13,190 nucleotides of DNA from contig JBJEOB010000068.1 of NCBI GenBank assembly GCA_051880495.1, forward strand, positions 1 through 13,190, in the 5' to 3' direction. Source of the stretch: MGBC120314 sp051880495 (GTDB lineage Bacteria; Bacillota; Clostridia; Lachnospirales; Lachnospiraceae). The stretch's first letter is position 1; each line of letters begins with the position of its first letter. Under the pieces are notes generated by a model. The model was not told where the DNA came from. It saw nothing but the letters and a program-made list of their open reading frames with translations, and searched no databases. The position numbers and the translations under genes were made by a program. This document shows, piece by piece, positions 7,000 through 13,190 of this stretch.

Positions 7000-7911
7000 T
7001 TATTTACTCACTTTTTCTCTTGTTTTCACATTTTTATTTTTTCCAATTTCATTAACCTTTCCGTAATAAAAAAGATACTGCTGTGCATATCCTCCATACT
7101 CGCCATACATTTCCATTGCCCTTTTACGGATAACCTCCTTAGGCGTATCCTTATGAAAATACAATTCTTCCATTATACGCTTAATCCAGACATCAACAGG
7201 AAACTCTTCCCTTTTCCCAAGTCCAAAAAGCATAACGCAGCTTGCAACCTTCTCTCCGACTCCCTTAATCTGCATAAGCCTGTTCATTATCTCATCACCA
7301 TCAAGCAGATATAATTCATTTTCATCTATTGTTCCTTCATACACCTTGGATACTGCATCATAAATGTACGGAGCCCTGAAGCCAACCTTAAGCTCACGCA
7401 GTTTTTCTTCGCTCACTGTTTTAAGTATATTCACAGACGGAAATGAATAGAATTTTTCACCGTTTATTTCTCCCAGGAATTCTCCATACTCACGCGAAAT
7501 GTCATTTACTATCTGCTTAATATGAGGAATCTGCTTATTCTGGGAAATAATAAATGAAATAAGTGTCTCAAAAAAATCCTGTTTCAGAATTCTAATTCCC
7601 CACATGGTATCAATCGCCTCTTTAAGTGACATATCCGCCTTTAGAAGCTGTTCCTTTATCACTCCGTAATCACGTTCAAGGTCAAAATATTCCATCCATA
7701 TGTTTTCAAAGTCATCCATGCAGGTATCATAAAAATATATGCGCATATCCTCCTGTTTTATGTGAAGAAGTCTGTTTCTTGCACTTATTGCGTATTCATT
7801 TTCCGAAAGTTTCTTAAAATGGAAGCACTGCCCGCACTCTAATGTCTGTCCGATATGAAAATCTTTCACATCTTCCAGGATAATGTTGTTTTCTTTTTGT
7901 ATAATCTTCAT
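7000..7911 (-). CDS. ogg: 8-oxoguanine DNA glycosylase/AP lyase, OGG1 family
   Basis: This base-excision repair enzyme removes 8-oxoguanine from DNA and nicks the abasic site. Numbered from the longer ATG at 7923, it has an N-terminal OGG-type domain (GQCFHF, 31-36, like GQSFRW in human OGG1), SFIISQNKQI (123-132) matching the base-recognition Asn region, a helix-hairpin-helix IKGVGEKVASC (219-229) with catalytic K225, and FPVDVWIKR (241-249) with catalytic D244. These correspond to human K249 and D268. I place the start at the internal ATG at 7911 (303 residues), because GGAG lies 6 bases before it while the ATG at 7923 has no ribosome binding site. A minus-strand extended -10 (TGTTAAAAT, from 7952 to 7944) is a plausible promoter. 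No terminator separates it from the groES promoter, so some read-through into groES is possible. Confidence 0.93.
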   Translation of the reverse strand: MKIIQKENNIILEDVKDFHIGQTLECGQCFHFKKLSENEYAISARNRLLHIKQEDMRIYFYDTCMDDFENIWMEYFDLERDYGVIKEQLLKADMSLKEAIDTMWGIRILKQDFFETLISFIISQNKQIPHIKQIVNDISREYGEFLGEINGEKFYSFPSVNILKTVSEEKLRELKVGFRAPYIYDAVSKVYEGTIDENELYLLDGDEIMNRLMQIKGVGEKVASCVMLFGLGKREEFPVDVWIKRIMEELYFHKDTPKEVIRKRAMEMYGEYGGYAQQYLFYYGKVNEIGKNKNVKTREKVSK

Positions 7912-8012
7912 AAAAATCTCCATGTAAATAAAATTTCTCTTTTATTTTAACACATAACGTATTACAATAGTTATATATATTTTGCTAATTTTAAGCTGAA
8001 CGGAGGTATTTT

Positions 8013-8267
8013 ATGGCTAAGAGTAATTTAGGTAAAATTTTAGCAGGTATCACTATTATTGGTGCCGGTGTTGCTTTAGGACTTGCTGTTTACAACAAGT
8101 TGGATGCTATTGAGCACGAATTGGATAATGATGAATTCGAAGATGATGAAGAAGAATTTGATGAAGAAGACGAAGACGATAACACATATGTAACAATCAA
8201 TACTGAGAATACCGATATCAATGAAGCTTCTGACGATTCTGAAAATACTGAGGAAACTGAAGAATAA
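8013..8267 (+). CDS. Small membrane-anchored, highly acidic protein
   Basis: 84 residues in two parts. Residues about 8-27 are a Gly/Ala/Ile-rich hydrophobic segment that can span the membrane once. Residues 31-84 are a tail with 29 Asp or Glu and no Lys or Arg, low in complexity and probably disordered. The N-terminus is weakly reminiscent of YtxH-like small envelope proteins, but the acidic tail is not typical and I do not assign a family. Orientation is probably tail-in or tail-out depending on the few positive residues (K3, K8, K29). GGAGG lies 6 bases before the ATG, and an intrinsic terminator follows 20 bases after the stop, so this is a real monocistronic gene. No confident -35/-10 pair was found in the 89 bases shared with ogg. 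Confidence 0.85.
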   Translation: MAKSNLGKILAGITIIGAGVALGLAVYNKLDAIEHELDNDEFEDDEEEFDEEDEDDNTYVTINTENTDINEASDDSENTEETEE

Positions 8268-8287
8268 TCTGTTTCTTTAACTAACAT

Positions 8288-8328
8288 GGAGTGCCTTAAA
8301 ACTATTGTTTTGTGGCACTCCTTTTTTT
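8288..8328 (+). terminator. Intrinsic terminator after the acidic small protein
   Basis: GGAGTGCC (8288-8295) pairs with GGCACTCC (8314-8321), extended inside by AAAAC/GTTTT, and is followed by seven T (8322-8328). The T tract overlaps the stop codon of the convergent regulator gene. Confidence 0.92.
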
Positions 8329-9736
8329 ACCATGCTTTACACAGAAGTTCAACTCCCTCTTTTATCTGCGTTTCATCACAATTGGCATAACCGAGAATTA
8401 CCGTGTTGCGTTCCGGGGCAGTATCACCAATATCATATGCTGACAAAGGATAGACTTTTACACCGGCTCTTGCCGCCCTGTCAATGAGTTCTTTTTCGCT
8501 CAATTCATTTTTTGATTTCAGTAAAACATGAAGACCCGCATTTTCACCTGAAATAATAAATCTGTCTGACAGACTTTCAAGCTGACAAAGAAGTACATCA
8601 TGCCTTCCCTTGTATAACGCCCTCATCTTATTAAGATGTTTTTCATAATATCCGCTCTCCATAAAATCACGGACAATCATCTGGTCAATTCTTGAAACGG
8701 TACACGAATAAAAACCTATCCTGTCATGATATATCTGCATTAATTCATCCGGAAGAACCATGTAACTCATACGAATCGCAGGTGCTATTGATTTGGAAAA
8801 CGTCCCGATATAAATGACCTTCTGATATTTATCAAATCCACAAAGTGCCGGAATCGGTTTACCCTTATATCTGAATTCACTATCATAGTCATCTTCTATT
8901 ATATATCTGTTTTCAGACTGTGCTGCCCAGTTAAGAAGCTCCATACGCCGTTTCATCGGCATTACAATACCAATCGGGAACTGATGTGAAGGCATTACAT
9001 AGGCTATGTTGGCTCCAGCCGCCTCAAGACTTTTCACCTGCATCCCGCTCTTATCCTGCGATACAATTAAAACCTCCTCACCAAGACTTTTAAGTATCCT
9101 GTACGTCTGCCTGTAGTTGGGGTTTTCCATTGCATATGTTTTTTTAAAATCAAGAAGCTGATTGAGCAGCATAAGAAGATACTCATTTCCTGCACCGACG
9201 ATTATGTTCTGAGGTTTTGCCACCACGCCACGTGACTGATAAAGATAACTGCTTATCGTTTTTCTGAACTCTGCCTCTCCCTGTACATCGCCTCTCATAA
9301 AAAGGTCTTTGTTGTCATCGACAAGAACATTTTTTGTTATTTTACGCCAGTGATTAAACGGAAAACTGTCAAGGTCTATGCCGCTTGATGAGAAATCATA
9401 TTTATACTTTTTTTCATTATTTATTTTATCAGCGTCTGCCTTAGGAAGCTCTATTTCGCCCATTTCAAAGCTTACATCATACATTCCTTCAATATCAGCC
9501 ACAAAATATCCCTTACATGGCAGTGATTCAATATACCCCTCTGACAAAAGCTGGTCATAAGCCATCTGCACGGTGCTTCTTGCCACCTGTAAATGATTAC
9601 ACAGATTTCTTGTAGAAGGCAGCTTCATACCACAGCTTAAATTTCCGTTACGAATCTCACTCCTGATATGATTATATATCTGTTCATAAAGTGAAACCGA
9701 ATTATCCTGATTTAATTGTATTGCTAATTCAATCAT
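8327..9736 (-). CDS. MocR/PdxR-type transcriptional regulator (GntR HTH + aminotransferase fold)
   Basis: The protein (469 residues from the chosen start) joins an N-terminal GntR winged helix (about 12-80, with KLPSTRNLCNHLQVARSTV) to a fold-type-I aminotransferase domain. The PLP site is visible: EDDYDSEFRY (281-290), where Asp pairs with the pyridine nitrogen, and GTFSKSIAP (311-319) with Schiff-base Lys315, close to GabR K312. Such regulators sense PLP, amino acids or amines and often control a divergent gene plus themselves. An upstream GTG at 9796 keeps the frame open, but it has no ribosome binding site and lies upstream of the predicted promoter; the ATG at 9736 has GGGAGG 6 bases before it. 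The divergent DUF6062-like gene is the obvious candidate target. No pdxST or transport genes are adjacent, so the effector cannot be named. Confidence 0.93.
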   Translation of the reverse strand: MIELAIQLNQDNSVSLYEQIYNHIRSEIRNGNLSCGMKLPSTRNLCNHLQVARSTVQMAYDQLLSEGYIESLPCKGYFVADIEGMYDVSFEMGEIELPKADADKINNEKKYKYDFSSSGIDLDSFPFNHWRKITKNVLVDDNKDLFMRGDVQGEAEFRKTISSYLYQSRGVVAKPQNIIVGAGNEYLLMLLNQLLDFKKTYAMENPNYRQTYRILKSLGEEVLIVSQDKSGMQVKSLEAAGANIAYVMPSHQFPIGIVMPMKRRMELLNWAAQSENRYIIEDDYDSEFRYKGKPIPALCGFDKYQKVIYIGTFSKSIAPAIRMSYMVLPDELMQIYHDRIGFYSCTVSRIDQMIVRDFMESGYYEKHLNKMRALYKGRHDVLLCQLESLSDRFIISGENAGLHVLLKSKNELSEKELIDRAARAGVKVYPLSAYDIGDTAPERNTVILGYANCDETQIKEGVELLCKAW

Positions 9737-9761
9737 ATCCTGCCTCCCTGACTTTTCTCCT

Positions 9762-9790
9762 ATTTTGCCGATTTTACAATAAAAAGTCAA
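9762..9790 (-). promoter_or_regulatory. Promoter of the MocR-type regulator
   Basis: Minus-strand TTGACT (9785-9790) and CAAAAT (9762-9767) are 17 bases apart, with a start expected near 9755, about 19 bases before the ATG. The -10 match is moderate. Confidence 0.55.
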
Positions 9791-9823
9791 GTACACTGCT
9801 GCAAATTGCGTTTTTTTTGTAAA
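9773..9823. promoter_or_regulatory. Inverted repeat across divergent promoters, candidate MocR operator
   Basis: TTTACAATAAAAA (9773-9785) and TTTTTTTTGTAAA (9811-9823) are reverse complements with one mismatch. Extending outward to the -35 boxes, the two promoters match at 15 of 18 positions. The repeat covers the spacer of both promoters, a position where a bound dimer would block both. Binding is an inference, and A/T-rich sequence makes chance symmetry easier. Confidence 0.45.
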
Positions 9824-9834
9824 GATGTTATACT
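9806..9834 (+). promoter_or_regulatory. Promoter of the DUF6062-like gene
   Basis: TTGCGT (9806-9811) and TATACT (9829-9834) are separated by exactly 17 bases. Transcription should begin near 9841, leaving a leader of about 23 bases with GGAGG at 9853-9857. Confidence 0.75.
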
Positions 9835-9863
9835 AAATTTATTAAATGATATGGAGGGCACTG

Positions 9864-10586
9864 ATGAAGGAGAAGCTTTACGCCATTCCCGTAAACGATG
9901 CATTTGACAGTGACTGTGAATGTCCTGTATGCCGTATGTACAAGACACTTGAGGATAATGCAATAGAATATACAATGGGACCAAGTTATATGGAAGACGA
10001 TACCCGTATGCAGACCGATAAGAAGGGATTCTGTCAGAAACATATGGATATGATACTAAAATGTCCCAATAAGCTTGGCATTTCACTGATATTAAAAACA
10101 CACTTTGACAAGATAATCCGTGACCTCACTCCGCTTGATGCCAAATCCGGTGAAAAAAAAGGAATTTTCAGCAAAGAAACCACGTCCTTTCCAATGGCAG
10201 ATTATCTAAAGGAGCTTAACGGGTCATGTTTTGTATGTGACCGAATTAATCAGGTATTTGACAGATACATTGACACTATTTTTTATCTGTATAAAACGGA
10301 TGCCGCTTTTCGTGATAAATTTATGGCATCACGGGGCTTCTGCAACGCACATTTTCTTATTCTTATAGAAAAAGCCCCTGATTTCCTCAAGAGCTCTGAG
10401 CTTAATGAATTTACAGACAAAATCAAATCGCTATATATTTCAAATATGGAACGCGTACGCGATGACCTTTCATGGTTTATCGATAAGTTTGACTACCGGA
10501 ATGCCGATGCACCGTGGAAAAATTCCAAAGATGCAATTCCACGCGCAGTTATAAAGACTAACGGAATCATTCAGGATGATAAATAA
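9864..10586 (+). CDS. DUF6062-like protein with two CxxC/CxxH modules
   Basis: 240 residues, cytosolic, no signal peptide. The sequence holds a duplicated pattern: CPVC (20-23) followed by GFCQKH (55-60), then CFVC (122-125) followed by GFCNAH (158-163). Each C-x2-C ... C-x2-H set could bind zinc or another metal, so this looks like two tandem modules joined by a linker around residues 90-115. It resembles the uncharacterised DUF6062 family of Clostridia as I recall it; function is unknown. I start at the ATG at 9864 because GGAGG lies 6 bases before it; an in-frame ATG at 9846 would lie just after the predicted transcription start and has no ribosome binding site. It is divergent from the MocR-type regulator. 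Its last 20 bases overlap the end of the convergent LTA-synthase-like gene. Confidence 0.8.
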   Translation: MKEKLYAIPVNDAFDSDCECPVCRMYKTLEDNAIEYTMGPSYMEDDTRMQTDKKGFCQKHMDMILKCPNKLGISLILKTHFDKIIRDLTPLDAKSGEKKGIFSKETTSFPMADYLKELNGSCFVCDRINQVFDRYIDTIFYLYKTDAAFRDKFMASRGFCNAHFLILIEKAPDFLKSSELNEFTDKIKSLYISNMERVRDDLSWFIDKFDYRNADAPWKNSKDAIPRAVIKTNGIIQDDK

Positions 10587-12561
10587 ACTCCTCCGTTTCA
10601 CTTAGGACAAGATTATCTTTTCCATGAACAACAATCTTTACAACATCCCCCTCCACCAGTTCCACGTCATGTGCAACCAGTGTGTGGGGGTTTACACATT
10701 CTGTGCGATATTCCTTATCATTAATACTTACAAAACAGTATTTATTAAAATTAGCCCCCTCTATGCATGCATGTTCATTATAATTGTAGGCCTTAGAAAT
10801 CTCTATTGGGTAAATGCCCATCTGCATATCCGTTGGTTCATAAATTTCCTGATTATCATATACCTTTTTGTCACCATACAGTATGTCATACTCAATCATA
10901 GTAAGCTTTTCAAGATAATCGTCATTATTCTTATATTTTTGATGATACAGGTTAATTACGCCTTTTGTATTGCCAAGTCCCTCAAGAATATATGAAGACA
11001 GCGCAAAAGCCTCCAGATTCTTATTGGTAAAACCGGCATCATAATTACTCCAGATAACATACTGGCTTTTATAAATATCCTCCGATATAAGATCTTCAGA
11101 TTCAAATGTAAATCCCGGAAGATGGTCCCCATAAAATACAAGAATAGTCTTTTCCCTGCGTTTTGACAGCTTGAGTGTAAGTTCTCCTATGAAATCGTCC
11201 ATTTCCTTTATCTGGCTGATATAATATTCAAATCCGGCAATTTCATCTTCATTTAGGAAGTTATTTGCTTTTATATTATATTTAAGCGGATTGTCCTTTG
11301 TTATTTCATCAAGTTCTTCATAACTTGCAGGATAATCGCCATGACCCTGAACCGAAATTGCATAAATAAAATCAGGCTCATCGGTCGAATCAAGAATCTT
11401 TGTAATGTATTCCGTCAGATTTTCATCCTTAGACCAGCCAACAGGATTATTCGTGGTTTCACCCATATATTCAATCGAGGTAAATGTATCAAATCCAAGA
11501 TTAGGCAGCACACGGTAACGATTATAAAATGAACCGTCATTATTATGAAGCGCATGAGTCTTATATCCTGTCTCCTTAAGATTATAACAGATTGTTTCGC
11601 ATGCCTGACTCTTAAGAACTGTCTTATACGGATATTCACCCGTTCCAAAATCGTCCAGATTCATGCCTGTTATCACCTCAAATTCAGTGTTGGCGGTTCC
11701 GGCTCCAAAAGATGGTACCAGTAAATATCCTGATGGAAATATATTATACAGCTTATTAAAATTAGGCACAGGATTTTCCGTATAAGAAACTCCCTTAATA
11801 AGCCACGGGTTCATAAAAGACTCTAATTGAAGGAAAATGACATTCGGTTTTTCTCTGTCTTGTGTATTATCTCTTATAGGCGGCCTGTTTATCTTTATTT
11901 CCTTAAAATCAACCTTGTCATAATCCCTAGGCTCGTCTATACCGTTATCAAGTATGCTGTTCGTAAAACAATAAGCAAATCCAAATTCCCGGTATGCTGT
12001 GGTAATATTTCCGAATCTTGCCTGTAATTGATCAGTTCTCAATCCTAACCAAATCATAAAACAAATAACCATCCATAAAATGCCAATGCTTCCGATGGTT
12101 CTTATATACATTATCTTCCCGGTACAGCTTTCACTTTTCTTCCAATAATAAATAATACATATTATTGCGGCAGTAAATCCTGCTGCGATGAGGATAATTC
12201 CAAATACATTTATATATGCTCCGATAATTTTTACGGCATCAGATATTAAGGTAAAATCATTTGCATTAAAAGGAGTTTTTCTGTAAAACCGTATGATGTA
12301 ATCAGTTATGCCGGCAAACAGCCAAAGCATACTGATTAATACAAACATAAAGTTACGTTTTCTGAATAAATATGCAAAACTTAGTGTGAACGCCACAATA
12401 AGCGTATTCAGCACAAAAATATAAGGTGCTGTGAAAATATGCACAACACCCTCAATAAATCCTCTTCTGTTCAAGCACTCAATAATGAAATTAATGCATA
12501 CCGCCAAAACACCAGTGAAAACGAACTTATTTTTCGTAATCTCTGATTTTATTATTTTCAT
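10567..12561 (-). CDS. LTA synthase family membrane phosphotransferase (sulfatase fold) with extra C-terminal domain
   Basis: 664 residues. The first part has about five transmembrane helices (roughly 12-30, 44-66, 70-90, 115-139, 155-173). Next is an extracellular sulfatase-type domain (about 238-570) as in LtaS, which transfers glycerol-phosphate from phosphatidylglycerol. Catalytic landmarks are present: E247 in FLQLES, the nucleophile T289 in FGAGTANTEFE, SVQGHGDYP (403-411) and YGDH with D479-H480, matching E255, T300, D475 and H476 of Staphylococcus aureus LtaS. Beyond it, residues about 580-664 form a beta-rich stretch (IEGANF, VSINDK, LVEGDVVKIVV) resembling an IPT/TIG-type immunoglobulin-like fold, absent from standard LtaS. 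The ATG overlaps the stop of the DUF2225 gene (ATGA), implying translational coupling. The product could make lipoteichoic acid or modify another glycopolymer; which one is not visible. Confidence 0.9.
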   Translation of the reverse strand: MKIIKSEITKNKFVFTGVLAVCINFIIECLNRRGFIEGVVHIFTAPYIFVLNTLIVAFTLSFAYLFRKRNFMFVLISMLWLFAGITDYIIRFYRKTPFNANDFTLISDAVKIIGAYINVFGIILIAAGFTAAIICIIYYWKKSESCTGKIMYIRTIGSIGILWMVICFMIWLGLRTDQLQARFGNITTAYREFGFAYCFTNSILDNGIDEPRDYDKVDFKEIKINRPPIRDNTQDREKPNVIFLQLESFMNPWLIKGVSYTENPVPNFNKLYNIFPSGYLLVPSFGAGTANTEFEVITGMNLDDFGTGEYPYKTVLKSQACETICYNLKETGYKTHALHNNDGSFYNRYRVLPNLGFDTFTSIEYMGETTNNPVGWSKDENLTEYITKILDSTDEPDFIYAISVQGHGDYPASYEELDEITKDNPLKYNIKANNFLNEDEIAGFEYYISQIKEMDDFIGELTLKLSKRREKTILVFYGDHLPGFTFESEDLISEDIYKSQYVIWSNYDAGFTNKNLEAFALSSYILEGLGNTKGVINLYHQKYKNNDDYLEKLTMIEYDILYGDKKVYDNQEIYEPTDMQMGIYPIEISKAYNYNEHACIEGANFNKYCFVSINDKEYRTECVNPHTLVAHDVELVEGDVVKIVVHGKDNLVLSETEEFIYHPE

Positions 12562-13190
12562 TCTTCACTCTCACTCTTTTCCTGCTCTATTAATTCTTTT
12601 ATTTCCCTTGCTCTTTCCTTTATTCTCGAGTTAGAAACCCTTGAACTGAAAATTGCACTTATATATCTGAGACTGGTATCATAGTCCTTACATCTTCTTG
12701 CCAGATCCGCCAGGAGACATGTAAGCGTATTGATGTCCATACCGCATATAGGAGGAAGCTCCTTGGCATAACTTACCGAAAAACCTTCATATGCTGACTG
12801 GATAAATTTCTTTTCCTCAGAATCACATTCCCTTTTCAGCAAAAGAGTGTTAGGATCCCTTCCCGGAATTCTGGATGACATGCTGCGGTATAGCCAGCCA
12901 ATCTTTAAACACAGATATGCCCTCTCGCTGTTTTTACCTTTCATTGCAATAACATTTGCAAGTGCCAGCTTATGTCTGTCGATTGCATCCATAAATGAAT
13001 ATATTCCCGAGCCGTTTGTCATGCCACAAAAATTCGAAGAAATACTCTCCTTTATCATCTTGGCCTGTCCCGGTGTAATATGGCCAAACGCCTTGCTCGT
13101 AGCGGCATATCCGCAGTGAAGGCATGCAATAACATCGTACTTTAACGGTTCAAAACCTGAATATATCGGTTTTAAATCCGTATCAGTACC
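12558..13190 (-). CDS. DUF2225 family protein (N-terminus off window)
   Basis: The frame is open through the right edge, giving 210 visible codons; an ATG at 13058 is internal and not the real start. Visible residues 17-28 read LKYDVIACLHCGYA-like, with C23 and C26, matching the metal-binding 'YDV-x-x-C-P-x-C-G-Y-A' core of DUF2225; the partner cysteine pair expected further upstream is off window. The rest is mostly helical, with a C-terminal segment (CLLADLARRCKDYDTSLRYI) like a TPR-type helical pair, and an acidic KSESEE end. The family is widespread in Firmicutes with no known reaction. Its stop shares ATGA with the LTA-synthase-like start, so the two are in one operon and may act in the same envelope-related process. 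Confidence 0.85.
   Translation of the reverse strand, partial: GTDTDLKPIYSGFEPLKYDVIACLHCGYAATSKAFGHITPGQAKMIKESISSNFCGMTNGSGIYSFMDAIDRHKLALANVIAMKGKNSERAYLCLKIGWLYRSMSSRIPGRDPNTLLLKRECDSEEKKFIQSAYEGFSVSYAKELPPICGMDINTLTCLLADLARRCKDYDTSLRYISAIFSSRVSNSRIKERAREIKELIEQEKSESEE

Noticed and set aside
8090..8287. Minus-strand frame encoding a poly-Ser-rich peptide
   Set aside because: It is the reverse complement of the Asp/Glu codons of the acidic protein and has no ribosome binding site.
9737..9796. N-terminal extension of the MocR regulator from a GTG at 9796
   Set aside because: The extension contains the predicted promoter and has no ribosome binding site; GGGAGG precedes the ATG at 9736.
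9787..10101. Minus-strand frames of 104 and 71 codons under the start of the DUF6062-like gene
   Set aside because: They overlap a well-supported gene and a promoter pair, and their sequence lacks any recognisable domain.
12558..13058. A complete 166-residue gene starting at 13058
   Set aside because: The frame stays open to the right edge and the upstream codons carry the DUF2225 CxxC motif, so this is a truncated longer gene.

Overview
The window looks like chromosome of a low-GC Firmicute of class Clostridia, most likely a Lachnospiraceae-type gut anaerobe. This is an inference. It rests on the CIRCE-controlled groES-groEL operon, a clostridial-type OGG1-family glycosylase, DUF2225 and CxxC/CxxH families familiar from Clostridia, AT-rich intergenic DNA and strong GGAGG ribosome binding sites. 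Most of the window is ordinary chromosomal backbone; I see no phage, plasmid, transposase, CRISPR, rRNA or tRNA gene.

Left part (1-4474, all minus strand). Transcribed from right to left: a papain/C39-like protein (3695-4399), a cytosolic protein joining a ParB-like domain to a BMP/PnrA-type nucleoside-binding domain (1718-3652), a small calcineurin-like metallophosphoesterase (1073-1672), and a DAO-type FAD-dependent oxidoreductase cut by the window edge (1-1070). Two promoters with the same extended -10 (TGATATAAT) lie before the first two genes. The last two genes are 2 bases apart and probably translationally coupled.

Structured intergenic region (4400-4880). It has no gene but is packed with inverted repeats: an imperfect palindrome of about 200 bp (4476-4677), a GC-rich multi-stem block (4685-4768), a perfect 24-bp-arm AT-rich hairpin (4771-4821) and the groEL terminator (4814-4860). 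It is the most unusual DNA in the window.

Centre (4881-8328). groES-groEL are on the minus strand behind a sigma-A-type promoter and a perfect CIRCE operator, so HrcA control is expected. Upstream on the same strand is an 8-oxoguanine DNA glycosylase. Divergent from it is a small membrane-anchored, extremely acidic protein with its own terminator.

Right part (8327-13190). A MocR-type regulator (GntR helix-turn-helix plus aminotransferase fold) is divergent from a DUF6062-like protein with two CxxC/CxxH modules; their promoters form an inverted repeat that is a candidate operator. The DUF6062-like gene converges on and overlaps by 20 bases an LTA-synthase-family membrane enzyme with an extra C-terminal beta-rich domain. 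The start codon of that enzyme overlaps the stop of a DUF2225 gene, which runs off the right edge.
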